A DNA stretch of 33,862 nucleotides from CAIXQW01 sp046049675. Lineage in GTDB: Bacteria > Bacteroidota > Bacteroidia > Chitinophagales > Chitinophagaceae. Shown piece by piece: positions 15,102 to 24,013 of the stretch. The notes under the pieces were generated by a model, which was given only the letters and a program-made list of their open reading frames with translations, was not told where the DNA came from and searched no databases. The stretch lies in contig JBJORA010000100.1 of the NCBI GenBank assembly GCA_046049675.1, forward strand, positions 1 through 33,862, in the 5' to 3' direction. Within the stretch, counting starts at the first letter, position 1; each line of letters starts with the position of its first letter. The position numbers and the translations under genes were made by a program.

Positions 15102-15818
15102 TCATTTTAGTGGATATAAATCTGTCCACTCATAAGGGTAGCAATATCGGTGCGGCCCGCTAGTAAACAGATAGTTCAAGCTATCTCCGCATTTTTGATA
15201 ATAAGTTCTTACTATGCAATCTATATCTTGCGGATTTTCATTAATAACAATCTTAAATTTATTAAACAACCGGCTGTAAAGCTCCGTCTCGTGGTGATGC
15301 CGATGCTTTTGTGAGGTGAAAGTAAAACGAAGCCGGATCCTGTGCATTTCTTTTTTGGTTTGTCGCGATAGCAGTCTAAGTTGTTTGCGCGAAAACATAC
15401 CTCGCTTATGTATGCTTGCTATGCCAGATTGATCTGTCGTAACTTTAACAGGATTTTCCATATAATCTCCGAAGGTGTATTCAAAGGTTGTATTCGGTTT
15501 TGGGTCACCTGCAGTGGTTACAACAACAAAATAAATTGTGTCACTAGAAATCATTTCTTCGAAAATCTCATAGGTTTTCTCTTGACGGCTAAACTGATGA
15601 GTAAAGACAAGTGTATCTCGCATTATTTCTACTGTACCATATACTTTTGAGTGTCCAAAACAGGTACCATCTCCCCAATGCTCGTAAACAAATCTATTTG
15701 CACTATCAATTTCTACTAGGTCACTTCCGCTGTTTTCAATTGTCATGTAATAGCGTCTTGTTTGGCTTTCAGCAAACAGCGAAAATGCAATGAAGAGGAA
15801 GGTCAATAGAAATTTCAC
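15102..15818 (-). CDS. Hypothetical secreted protein
   Basis: The 238-aa frame opens with GTG (15816-15818) followed by AAATTTCTATTGACC. The encoded signal peptide (KFLLTFLFIAFSLFAESQT) is clear, which supports this start; an overlapping ATG two bases upstream is out of frame. The mature part is mostly beta (YYMTIENSGSDLVEID, KVYGTVEIMRDTLVFTHQF, DTIYFVVVTTAGDPKPNTTFEYTFG) with a basic His-rich patch (SQKHRHHHET) and a C-terminal half containing DIDCIVRTYYQKCGDSLNYLF. I do not recognise a family. No T9SS sorting domain, so it is probably periplasmic. A 73-base gap separates it from the downstream unknown gene. Confidence 0.7.
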   Translation of the reverse strand: MKFLLTFLFIAFSLFAESQTRRYYMTIENSGSDLVEIDSANRFVYEHWGDGTCFGHSKVYGTVEIMRDTLVFTHQFSRQEKTYEIFEEMISSDTIYFVVVTTAGDPKPNTTFEYTFGDYMENPVKVTTDQSGIASIHKRGMFSRKQLRLLSRQTKKEMHRIRLRFTFTSQKHRHHHETELYSRLFNKFKIVINENPQDIDCIVRTYYQKCGDSLNYLFTSGPHRYCYPYEWTDLYPLK

Positions 15819-15907
15819 ATTAATTAATACGGTAAGTGTAAATTAGACTATATGCAATATTATAGAAAAAATAGGCATAGAAAGCAGAATTACTTAAACT
15901 TTCCCCA

Positions 15908-17050
15908 TCACTCCAAATTAACAATACATCGAAACGAATATTTTTTAAACCCTCGCGGCATCAATCTCGTTTGAAATCTTTGTTGTTGAATCCAAGCTAT
16001 AAATTTATCCGTCATCTCTTTATTTATGGCTTCTTTATCAAAACATGTGGAAATACGTTCATCATAAACGGCACCTACGCATTTTACACACCTGCCCATT
16101 TTATCAATCACAAGGTGATCTATGAAAATACAGAAAACTCTATTTTCATCTGCCACTGCTAAATTAAAGTATGAAGCAGTTGCTTGCTCCAAGCTACAAC
16201 CACCTCGCAAATTAGGTGTGGCGTGCCTATCTGGCATTTTTACCTTTTTGTACTTTCTAGTTAATTGGGGCGGATTAAAGCTAGCTGTATCACCAAGAAT
16301 ATCTGTTGCAGCAATTTTTGTGACTGTCAAATCCTTAAAGTCTAGTTTTATAAACGTTTCTTGATTTGTATGTATGAATAGCGCATTATGCTGGACGTAA
16401 ATCGATTTCCTACTTAACGCAATTTCATTTGACCTTTGATTAGCTTTAGCACATTCTTGTTGACACTCATGCCAATGCCGTACATCTGCCTTACTCATCG
16501 TTTCTGGTCGGTGCTTCTGCTTTTCGATAAGTTCTTTGCACGCATCACAAACCTCTTTAGCTTCCTCGTCGAATTTTGCCTTTACACGATAACCCCAATT
16601 GTAATAATATCCATTTCTTTCAAGCTTTGTGGTGTCAATAAGATCTCTAATCGCAAACCGTTTATAGAACTTGCCGTGCTTAAATATATCTATGGCTGCG
16701 CGACTAAGGTTAATCCCTTTGCATCCCAGCGAATCATAGCTTTCAACACCTGGCATATTGTACGTATATACAAGACATAAGTACTCGCCGTCATCACTTG
16801 TATAGACGTTTTTCCTGAAATACATATCCATCGTATAAAGAAGTTTATGTTTTAGATACACTTTGGTAACACCAACCAACACGAGGCCCCAATGCGGATC
16901 ATAAGCTGTTGCCTTTACCACAACATCTTGTCCTTGATTTTTCTGCTCATATGGCAAGGCTGGCGACCACACAGTAGCAAGCAGGCTTGGCGAAAATGCC
17001 ACTAACAACGCTAGTGTATTAAGGACTTTTATGAGTTTCAACTTGTTCAT
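15908..17050 (-). CDS. Hypothetical secreted protein with cysteine-rich middle
   Basis: The 380-aa protein has a signal peptide (about residues 1-25, ending LLAT). The first third (GLVLVGVTKVYLKHKLLYTMDMYFRKNVYTSDDGEYLCLVYTYN) is beta-rich and resembles periplasmic ligand-binding or surface proteins of unknown function. A middle segment has cysteines in helical spacing (EVCDACKELIEKQKHR and WHECQQECAKANQR), suggesting a helical hairpin held by disulfides. The last third has RGGCSLEQATASYF, CIFIDHLVI and GRCVKCVGAVYDERISTCF. No catalytic motif or sorting domain was recognised. It lies downstream of the TPR-CHAT gene on the same strand, but 156 bases of structured spacer separate them. Confidence 0.7.
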   Translation of the reverse strand: MNKLKLIKVLNTLALLVAFSPSLLATVWSPALPYEQKNQGQDVVVKATAYDPHWGLVLVGVTKVYLKHKLLYTMDMYFRKNVYTSDDGEYLCLVYTYNMPGVESYDSLGCKGINLSRAAIDIFKHGKFYKRFAIRDLIDTTKLERNGYYYNWGYRVKAKFDEEAKEVCDACKELIEKQKHRPETMSKADVRHWHECQQECAKANQRSNEIALSRKSIYVQHNALFIHTNQETFIKLDFKDLTVTKIAATDILGDTASFNPPQLTRKYKKVKMPDRHATPNLRGGCSLEQATASYFNLAVADENRVFCIFIDHLVIDKMGRCVKCVGAVYDERISTCFDKEAINKEMTDKFIAWIQQQRFQTRLMPRGFKKYSFRCIVNLE

Positions 17051-17076
17051 CGTACTGAGTAAGTAATGGATGCATC

Positions 17077-17140
17077 ATGCCTTAGCAAGAGTACTCTTCT
17101 AACGTCAAATATTGCTAAGCTTTGTGCCTACTTAAGGCAT
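17077..17140. repeat. Nested, mutually exclusive inverted repeats between genes
   Basis: ATGCCTTA (17077-17084) is the reverse complement of TAAGGCAT (17133-17140), and CTTAGCAA (17081-17088) is the reverse complement of TTGCTAAG (17112-17119). The two left arms overlap, so an RNA could form either hairpin but not both at full length. A 12-bp palindrome AAGAGTACTCTT (17087-17098) lies in between. The region follows the TPR-CHAT gene and precedes the unknown secreted gene on the minus strand, where it might act as terminator or attenuator. Confidence 0.4.
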
Positions 17141-17206
17141 ATTGAAAGGCCTCTCCTATTCAAAAGTAGTAACTTCTAATGCTCAAATAACGGCGTACGA
17201 TTTTTT

Positions 17207-19861
17207 TTACCTTCTTCTTACAAACCATACCACCATCCCAATCACACCTGCACCCACAGCCCACAACCACCACTTGCCAAAGCCACCAGCTGTTTCTATA
17301 TGGCCATCGCCAAGATGTTGCATACAGCTCCAATAGTATGGCGCCTGCTCGTCTGGTGAAGTTGTTTGTAAATATTGGCGCTTGGCTTGGCATAGTGCCG
17401 CAGCGCTATTATTGCCGCTAGTTTTTAGCAGTTTGTAAAATGCCGTTGCAATATACTTAGCAGCATTATCGTCAATATTCCAAAAACTATGTACCACATT
17501 ATGCGCACCATTGCTATAAAAAGTGCGCGCATGGCTAAGGCTGCCTTCTGTTGACACAAGCTGGCCATTGGCACTTTCGCACATGTTGAGGTAGGCAACA
17601 TTACAAATCATAGGCCTAGCGTACATACTTTTTTCTAATAAACAAGTATCGTGCAAATACAAGCAAGGCGCTTTGCCACCGATGGCATGCGTCGCTAAAT
17701 GCAAACAGCCAATATTGCTGATAGCTTCAAAATTTTTGAAGTTGGCCTGCTGTGCAAGTTGTACTTGTGCAGAATTTATTTTTTGCACTTGTTGCGCTTC
17801 CTGCTGTGTTGCGCTCAATGCAGGCAAGTCAAAGCGGGAGCTGTTGCTAAATGGTGCAAACACCGAAGTATTATTTTCTGATGCATACGCACGCTGCGCT
17901 TGTTGCAATAAAGTGCTAACACTATAGGCAAGATTCACTTGTGTTTTCAGTACTAAAAAATCTGTTGGCGATAGACTTGTATGCAAAGCATCGTAAGCAA
18001 TATTTGTGAAGGTGCCATCAGTGCACAAAACGATTTTTGCCGTTTTGCCAAGCCCTAAGGGTGCAAATAGCTTTTGATACACGCCATGACTCAAGGCGCA
18101 AAATCGCAATTGCTGTTGTTGCCATGCTGCCGCATTCTTTTGCAATTCTTGCAATGCCTTTACACTATCTATTACTGCTTTGTCATGCCTTAAAAAACTT
18201 ACTTTGCCATTCACTAAAGCTAGCTCGTAAGCGAGATAATCTAGTGCAAAAAAATGCACTAGTGCACATTGATTTTTTGTACAATATTGTTGCAGTTCAT
18301 CAAAGCTTATTTTTGGCTCTGCTTGTGCAAATGCTCCACGCAAAGCCTTGTAAGCACTGAGTTCTTCATCTATACTACTCATTTGCTTTTTCAGGCTAGC
18401 CTTTTCTGCATCGGTGCTTGCTTCTAGTAATTTTACTTCGAGGTCAGCCATTTTTCTAGATAAATTCAAAAAGTTTGCATAACCGCTATCGTTAGCAGCA
18501 CTCAATACGCTGTTCTGCACATTATCTAGTAATGCAAGGCTTTTATTATTATCTATAAATACCAAAGCCGCTTTCGCGTAAGCCTCATTGCCTGTTGATT
18601 TGTATAAGCGATAATAGGTATCTAAAAGTAATTCTGTTACTAAACTAATGTCGGCGGATTGTATTATTTTACTTTCGTCGTACAACAACGTTTTACGCAA
18701 TAGCCCACTTACTTTTCGAGCAACTAGCAAGTTGTTAAGTGCGGCTATTAGCTTGGTGGTATCATTTTCATTTTTATGTAATAACACCTGAGCCCGCAAT
18801 GCACACAAGTCAAAAATGGTATTCTCGGCTTCCACTGAGTCGTTTAATAACTGAACAGGGTCGTTTGATATTCCCAAACGCGCCAAGCCTGAGTCTATTG
18901 CAATATTCGCCTCTTGTAATTGTTCAAGCTTCAAGGAGGCGGTTCCATTTACGAGCCACATTTTTGCAAATTCACGAGGTTCTATGCCGTCGTATTGGAT
19001 GCCTTGCTTTGTTATTTTTATTACTCCTGCGAAGTTGCCCTGTCGTAAATAGATTTCCGCAAGCATTTTATGTGCCGAAAACTTGGTATAGTCTTCTTCC
19101 GCCGTTTTGATTAAGGACAATACTAATGGCAATTTAGCCTGGTCTGTTGCACTCAAATCAATTTGTGACAAACGTAAAAGTTCTTTTGTAGTTGTTATTG
19201 CTTTGGCACAATGTGCTAAGCCTAGATTAATTGTAGCCAATGCTGCAGCCTCATTTTTTGCTATGACTTGCGATACAGATAAATTTATGCATGCGTCAGC
19301 CACGTGCTGGCTGTCTTTAATGCTTAAGGCATACGCTACCGCTGCTTCGTTACTTGAGAGGGCTTTACGCGTATCTCCCAGTCTTTCGTAGGCGCCAGCC
19401 ATCTCTGTTAAAAAAATGCTGCGATTAATCGAGTCTAATCCTGGGGTGCTAGACTGTAAGGCTTGCTCGCAAACTTTTACCACATCTTCAAACTTTCCAT
19501 CGCAGCCATAGTCATAAAGTTGATGACGGTAAGCTTTTATCAATACAGCTCGGCCAGCATCACTCTGTTTTAATCCACTTGAAAGTTGCACTAAAGAATC
19601 TAAGAATGCTGCATGGCGTGTTGGCACCGTATCTGATATGGCCGCGTACAAATAGCACTTAGCCTTTGCTACAGTATCTAAATTTAGTTCTCGTAAAGCG
19701 TGCAAAGCAAGGCTGTGCTTGCGGTGTTTAATTGTGTCTTTAGATAAAACCAGGGTCAAAGAATCGCCTTTGGGGTACCAATTATTGTTAGCAATTGGCT
19801 TATGGTTGTTAGCGCAGCCCCACAAAACTAGGCATGCAAATAGTACGGGTAAGCTTCTCAT
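17207..19861 (-). CDS. TPR-CHAT protein, membrane-anchored caspase-like protease
   Basis: The 884-aa protein starts with a lipoprotein signal (LVLWGC, lipobox cysteine C16). Residues ~30-400 are helical TPR-like repeats (for example GAYERLGDTRKALSSNEAAVAYAL, MLAEIYLRQGNFAGVIKITKQG), followed by a helical coiled linker (MADLEVKLLEASTDAEKASLKKQMSSIDEELSAY). The C-terminal ~300 residues are a CHAT domain, the caspase-like peptidase of clan CD: LHLATHAIGG contains the candidate catalytic H725, and YLNMCESANG contains the candidate nucleophile C761 with the usual spacing. The tail APYYWSCMQHLGDG then precedes a single hydrophobic helix and RRR. The chain should sit in the periplasm, tied at both ends if both anchors are used. 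The role and substrates are unknown; characterised TPR-CHAT proteases act in cell death and in CRISPR-associated defence, but no effector or CRISPR gene is near. Confidence 0.9.
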   Translation of the reverse strand: MRSLPVLFACLVLWGCANNHKPIANNNWYPKGDSLTLVLSKDTIKHRKHSLALHALRELNLDTVAKAKCYLYAAISDTVPTRHAAFLDSLVQLSSGLKQSDAGRAVLIKAYRHQLYDYGCDGKFEDVVKVCEQALQSSTPGLDSINRSIFLTEMAGAYERLGDTRKALSSNEAAVAYALSIKDSQHVADACINLSVSQVIAKNEAAALATINLGLAHCAKAITTTKELLRLSQIDLSATDQAKLPLVLSLIKTAEEDYTKFSAHKMLAEIYLRQGNFAGVIKITKQGIQYDGIEPREFAKMWLVNGTASLKLEQLQEANIAIDSGLARLGISNDPVQLLNDSVEAENTIFDLCALRAQVLLHKNENDTTKLIAALNNLLVARKVSGLLRKTLLYDESKIIQSADISLVTELLLDTYYRLYKSTGNEAYAKAALVFIDNNKSLALLDNVQNSVLSAANDSGYANFLNLSRKMADLEVKLLEASTDAEKASLKKQMSSIDEELSAYKALRGAFAQAEPKISFDELQQYCTKNQCALVHFFALDYLAYELALVNGKVSFLRHDKAVIDSVKALQELQKNAAAWQQQQLRFCALSHGVYQKLFAPLGLGKTAKIVLCTDGTFTNIAYDALHTSLSPTDFLVLKTQVNLAYSVSTLLQQAQRAYASENNTSVFAPFSNSSRFDLPALSATQQEAQQVQKINSAQVQLAQQANFKNFEAISNIGCLHLATHAIGGKAPCLYLHDTCLLEKSMYARPMICNVAYLNMCESANGQLVSTEGSLSHARTFYSNGAHNVVHSFWNIDDNAAKYIATAFYKLLKTSGNNSAAALCQAKRQYLQTTSPDEQAPYYWSCMQHLGDGHIETAGGFGKWWLWAVGAGVIGMVVWFVRRR

Positions 19862-20037
19862 CAGCCTAAGATAGACCGTAAAGATAAATGCTTCCTACTA
19901 ATTAGAAATTGATTTAAGTACAAAATATATCCTACGTACTAGGCGACGCCACAGTAAGTACTAAAACCTCATAATTCAACGTATTCCGTATTGGTGCGGT
20001 TGAGCAAAAACAAAGTATAAAAACCACCAGCTATTTT

Positions 20038-21492
20038 CTAGCAGTCCTCACACAACAACCACTGCAACCAACGTTGCTTCCACTTACATTTACGTGGCTT
20101 TGGTGGATTGCTATTATCGCCATTGTTGTTTGGCTGCCCGCCATCTCTATCCATACAATCGCAGCAGCGGCGTACACGCACTACTGCTTTGTTTGTCTCT
20201 ACTGGGATGTTCTCGTCGAATATGATTGAGGTATAGCTGCTTAAATTCGCTGGCCCCGTTAAGGGCGAATGCAACCGCAACTGAAAGTCAAAGTCGCCAG
20301 TTGTTGTAATATCATTGGCAGGATCGGGCGAACCCATGGTGCCGTTAAGAATTAAGCTAGATACAAAAGCGCCTGTGGTTGGATTAACCTTTCTGTGAAA
20401 ATTAATGATCATCTTATCGCCCATAGCACTAAACGTAACGTCGTAATTGATATTGGCTGGCTGGCCACCGATATAGCAGTTCACACTATTGGGATAGCCA
20501 GGTATATCTGCTACAGTATAGCCTGCAGGTAGTTCTGTAGTAGTAATTACATCCAAAGCTGGTCCAGGACCTGTATTTTGGAAATGCACTTTATAGTCCA
20601 ATAATTTATTGGCATCTGTAGGAAAAATCACACACTCAGGCACAACCTTTTCATAATTCGGATCGTGAGAACCATGTCTTACATGGTTAAGAATATCGCC
20701 TGTTTCACGCCTCATTACTCGGTTATCTTTATCTAGCATAACAAGTTCAAAGCTTTGATTGTCATCTGTCTCTATGGATTCCAAGGTAAACATTGTAACA
20801 AAAATATTGTTGCGCATTGGGCCACTGGTATTGATGTCAAACACTACACCATTTAAGTATCGCTTGCTAGCATAGCTTGAAATGTCGCTTGAAGTAGCTA
20901 GCCGCCTAGTCTCTCCATTGTGCGTGCGAATTTGCTTAATATTATTTGAGGCAGTTGTGCAACATTCTGGTGTAGAAAACTCTTCATATGCATTATTGAT
21001 AGCCTGCCAAGCTGGGTCTTCTTCGCTATTATAGAAAAATAAAACCTTAAAAGGAATTTGTGTGCCTACAGGTGTCTTATCGTATTGCAAGGCAAACATC
21101 ACGGTGTCATCTGCAATAAAATCGCGTGTGCTTGTAACTACGTTCAACTGTTTGCCAGCAGGCATTGGTACAGTAGTGTAGCCACCCAATGAACCTCCAG
21201 ATGTTGGACGATAGGCCAAAGCAAGTGCGTTTGGTTTTGTCGGTGGCTTATAAGCCCCTACATAGCGCTGTATGCCACGATTAGTAGAACTAGCACTGTA
21301 GGTCGGCGTGCTTGTATTAAAAAAATTATCAACGGCTACCGAGCCTGTTGTACTGGCAGAATTAAAAGTACCATCGCCGTACTCGTACCACATCATAAAA
21401 AATGGTGTACTTGCACTTGCCTGTGCATTAGCAGAAAGCTTACACAAGGTAATACACGTTATCAATACAAAGTATTTTACTATTTGCTTCAT
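20038..21492 (-). CDS. Secreted protein with DUF11/DUF7619-like repeat domain and Cys-rich tail
   Basis: The 484-aa protein has a signal peptide (ending NAQA). An N-terminal domain with WYEYGDGTFNSASTTGS resembles a PKD-type module. A central region follows around residues 150-270, and then a domain from about residue 280, beginning HGSHDPNYEKVVPE and continuing LLDYKVHFQNTGPGPALDVITTTELPAGYT. The HDPN and FQNTG...LDV words are typical of the DUF11/DUF7619-like Ig domains of Bacteroidota surface proteins. It ends unusually: RRCCDCMDRDGGQPNN, a Pro/Asn linker and a basic KPRKCKWKQRWLQWLLCEDC. The tail is not a T9SS domain. The gene follows the outer-membrane barrel gene after 21 bases, so the two are co-transcribed and may interact at the outer membrane. 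Confidence 0.78.
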   Translation of the reverse strand: MKQIVKYFVLITCITLCKLSANAQASASTPFFMMWYEYGDGTFNSASTTGSVAVDNFFNTSTPTYSASSTNRGIQRYVGAYKPPTKPNALALAYRPTSGGSLGGYTTVPMPAGKQLNVVTSTRDFIADDTVMFALQYDKTPVGTQIPFKVLFFYNSEEDPAWQAINNAYEEFSTPECCTTASNNIKQIRTHNGETRRLATSSDISSYASKRYLNGVVFDINTSGPMRNNIFVTMFTLESIETDDNQSFELVMLDKDNRVMRRETGDILNHVRHGSHDPNYEKVVPECVIFPTDANKLLDYKVHFQNTGPGPALDVITTTELPAGYTVADIPGYPNSVNCYIGGQPANINYDVTFSAMGDKMIINFHRKVNPTTGAFVSSLILNGTMGSPDPANDITTTGDFDFQLRLHSPLTGPANLSSYTSIIFDENIPVETNKAVVRVRRCCDCMDRDGGQPNNNGDNSNPPKPRKCKWKQRWLQWLLCEDC

Positions 21493-21513
21493 AATTATTG
21501 TAGGTAAAAAAGT

Positions 21514-22170
21514 TTAGAATTTATAAGTAATACCGATGCTAGGTGTAAATAGATTTTTGCGTTGTACGCCTGTAAAATCAACAGGCACTTTTCGGATATC
21601 TCTCGCAGTATAGGGTATGCCGTAATTAATATGCTCAAACTGTGTTTTGGCATAGACGCGTGGTACAATTCTATAACTAAAGCTAAAGCCACTTTGAAAC
21701 ATAGACTGCAGTCTTCTTGTAGAAGTATGGCCATACAGCAAGTCATTTATGTCCCCAAAACCTACTGTAGCTTGGTTAGAAAAGCAAGTGCCAGCAGTGG
21801 TGTACAGATTAAGTTGTGCCTTGCGTTTTGCTAATGGTATACATAGTTCAAGCCCCGCAGTAGTACCTATGGTTCTAATATTTTCTGAGCGAGAAGGAGC
21901 TTGCAGCGTAAATATTGGGCGGCGAGGATCCTCTTGCTCTATCTCATTAGCTTGTGTAATATTGGTTGTGTTTAATATAATACCAAGTTTGCCCCAGTGA
22001 TAACCAATACGCAATTGCGACACAGTATGCGACTTAGAAAAGAAAAGTGAGTCCACATTTTGTTGGTTATATAAACCAATACCTACTGTGGTAGAAAGCT
22101 TAAGGTGCTGTGCCTGACTCAGCAGGCTCAAACTGCAAAATGCAGCTAAGAAAATAGTTTGTTTTAGCAT
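21514..22170 (-). CDS. Outer-membrane beta-barrel protein
   Basis: The 218-aa protein has a signal peptide (ending SQAQ) followed by alternating amphipathic strands (HLKLSTTVGIGLYNQ, QLRIGYHWGKLGIILNTTNI, TTAGLELCIPLAKRKAQLNLYTTAGTCF, FQSGFSFSYRIVPRVYAKTQFEH). It finishes with FTPSIGITYKF, an aromatic C-terminal residue typical of BAM-inserted outer-membrane proteins. It looks like the small PF13568-type outer membrane beta-barrel family, about eight strands. A pore, anchor or partner function cannot be distinguished. It is the first gene of a two-gene operon with the secreted Cys-tailed protein. The 157-base spacer upstream is shared with the divergent plus-strand operon at 22328. Confidence 0.85.
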   Translation of the reverse strand: MLKQTIFLAAFCSLSLLSQAQHLKLSTTVGIGLYNQQNVDSLFFSKSHTVSQLRIGYHWGKLGIILNTTNITQANEIEQEDPRRPIFTLQAPSRSENIRTIGTTAGLELCIPLAKRKAQLNLYTTAGTCFSNQATVGFGDINDLLYGHTSTRRLQSMFQSGFSFSYRIVPRVYAKTQFEHINYGIPYTARDIRKVPVDFTGVQRKNLFTPSIGITYKF

Positions 22171-22327
22171 ACGTAAGAATTAGTAATACAATAATATATC
22201 AAAAACTCGATATTGTTACCCTAGCATCTAAGACTTTATTTTCGAAGCATTAATGGCGTAAGACGCAGCACTCTGCTAGCACTTAACATTTGCATTCACA
22301 TTCTATTGTATCTTGCGCCAAGTAGAA

Positions 22328-24010
22328 ATGCCAATTCGTATAGTAGCCATATGTGCACTATTATGCCTCAAAAGTGTGTTGGGTATTGCGCAGCTAAACA
22401 AGCCCATGCTTATTGCTGCAGATAGCAGTGCATTGGCATTGCCTAGCGTACAAGCGCGCTTGGCACAAGAACAGCAGGCGCTTCAACAACAACGTTTCTT
22501 ACAGTTGCCCAATTTGCCCTCAGAGCTTCAAGCGGTGCAAGATGTTTTTTGTAAAAGTCAAGTGGCGCAGCAAATGCTAGCAGGCAACAGAGGCAGTATC
22601 AATTTGTGCGAAGTGTTTAGCATCAACAAGGCTTTGCCTTCTCAAACTTCTAGCCAATGCAGTACATGTTATCGCATTGAAGCCTATAATTATACCAGCA
22701 ATACCGCCGTTAGCACAGTAATAGATATGGCTAGTCAGCAAGTGCTCAATGCCGCAATACTAGAACAAACGGCTCCAGATATACCAGAGCATCTCAAGCA
22801 ATTGGCGGTTGATATTGCCAGCAATAATGAAGCCGTAAAAACTGCTTTGGGCTATAAACCAGCAAGCACTGCTTGGCAAATGGCTTATACCAAAACCGCC
22901 CTCAATCAAAGCAAATGCGAACGCAGCCTGCACCTTTGTGTGGCACCAACTTTTGTTCAAAACGATAAAGCACTTTGGACGATTGTAGACCTTACCGACT
23001 TGCGTGTAGTGGGTACACGTTGGACTAATGTAGGCGATCCTGGTCCTGTGCGAATCAGCGAAAGAAAACTACAAAACGAAGTGCTTACACAGTGCTATTG
23101 CGAAGTAGAAAATAAAATCGATAAAATGGATTGGCGTATGAGCTATATGCTAACAAGTAGCGATGGCCTTCGCATTGCGGATGTACAATACAAAGGCAAG
23201 CAAGTTTTGCGTAGTGCTAAGTTGGTCGATTGGCATGTGAGTTATAGCAAAAGTGATGGCTTTGGTTATAGCGATGGTGTTGGTTGCCCCTACTTTAGTC
23301 TTAGCGCAGTAGTTGCATGGGATGCTCCTACCATTGCAGATTTGGTAGAAAATGGTGTTGTGGTTGGGTTTGTTTTGGAACAAGTTTTTCGAAGCGAAGG
23401 TTGGCCTGGTGCATGCAATTACAATTATGTGCAGCGCTATGCTTTCTACAAAGACGGTCGCTTTAGACCAAGCACTGCCAGCATAGGTCGTGGTTGCGGC
23501 AACGATGGTATGTATCGCCCAGTTTTGCGCATTGCATTTGCAGGCAACAATACTTTCTCGCAGTTTAACGGCAATACATTTAATCCTTGGCAAAAAGAGC
23601 AGTGGACACTGCAAGACGCTTTACACAAATATACCACACAAGGTGAAGCTTACCGTATCAATGGCAGCAACAACTACGGCATAGTACCTAGTCGTGGTCA
23701 GTTTAGCGATGGTGGCCGTGGCGACTACGCCTATGTATATGTTTCTTGCTTTAAGCAGCAAGAAGGCGAAGAGGATCTTGTAACAATAGGCCCTTGCTGC
23801 AATAATAATTTTGAACAAGGTCCAGAAAAATTTTTAAATGAAGAAGCCATTGATAATAAAGAACTCGTACTATGGTATGTGCCTCAAATGCATAACGATG
23901 ATAGGCCTGGTCAAGAATACTGTTGGGCAAAAGCAACACTTGTAAAAGGAAAATATGTAACGCAAACTTATCCTTGCTTTGCAGGGCCAATGTTTGTGCC
24001 AATTAAATAG
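22328..24010 (+). CDS. Secreted copper-amine-oxidase-like protein with altered copper site
   Basis: I choose the ATG at 22328 (560 aa) because it opens directly into a signal peptide (MPIRIVAICALLCL ... GIAQ); an in-frame TTG lies five codons upstream. The middle (CYRIEAYNYTSNTAVSTVIDM and KCERSLHLCVAPTF ... LWTIVDLTDLRVVGTRW) has the form of the N-terminal N2/N3 domains of copper amine oxidases. The following SYMLTSSDGLRIADVQYKGK matches the start of the catalytic domain. CNYNYVQRYAFYKDGRF aligns with the NYxY cofactor motif, Y365 being the candidate topaquinone precursor; bacterial relatives have the same NYNY. The expected copper-binding HxH after it is missing, with GMYRPVLRIAF at that place, while a late His (H522, VPQMHNDDRPG) may be the third ligand. 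It is rich in cysteines. Amine oxidation is therefore uncertain. Start of an operon. Confidence 0.68.
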   Translation: MPIRIVAICALLCLKSVLGIAQLNKPMLIAADSSALALPSVQARLAQEQQALQQQRFLQLPNLPSELQAVQDVFCKSQVAQQMLAGNRGSINLCEVFSINKALPSQTSSQCSTCYRIEAYNYTSNTAVSTVIDMASQQVLNAAILEQTAPDIPEHLKQLAVDIASNNEAVKTALGYKPASTAWQMAYTKTALNQSKCERSLHLCVAPTFVQNDKALWTIVDLTDLRVVGTRWTNVGDPGPVRISERKLQNEVLTQCYCEVENKIDKMDWRMSYMLTSSDGLRIADVQYKGKQVLRSAKLVDWHVSYSKSDGFGYSDGVGCPYFSLSAVVAWDAPTIADLVENGVVVGFVLEQVFRSEGWPGACNYNYVQRYAFYKDGRFRPSTASIGRGCGNDGMYRPVLRIAFAGNNTFSQFNGNTFNPWQKEQWTLQDALHKYTTQGEAYRINGSNNYGIVPSRGQFSDGGRGDYAYVYVSCFKQQEGEEDLVTIGPCCNNNFEQGPEKFLNEEAIDNKELVLWYVPQMHNDDRPGQEYCWAKATLVKGKYVTQTYPCFAGPMFVPIK

Positions 24011-24013
24011 GAG

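Noticed and set aside
15381..16780. Plus-strand frames of 60-114 codons opposite the two unknown secreted proteins
   Set aside because: Antisense to two signal-peptide genes, lacking promoter, domain or start context.
22760..24002. Several minus-strand frames (60-154 codons) opposite the amine-oxidase-like gene
   Set aside because: Antisense shadows of the plus-strand gene with low-complexity Cys/Ala/Thr-rich sequence and no start context.
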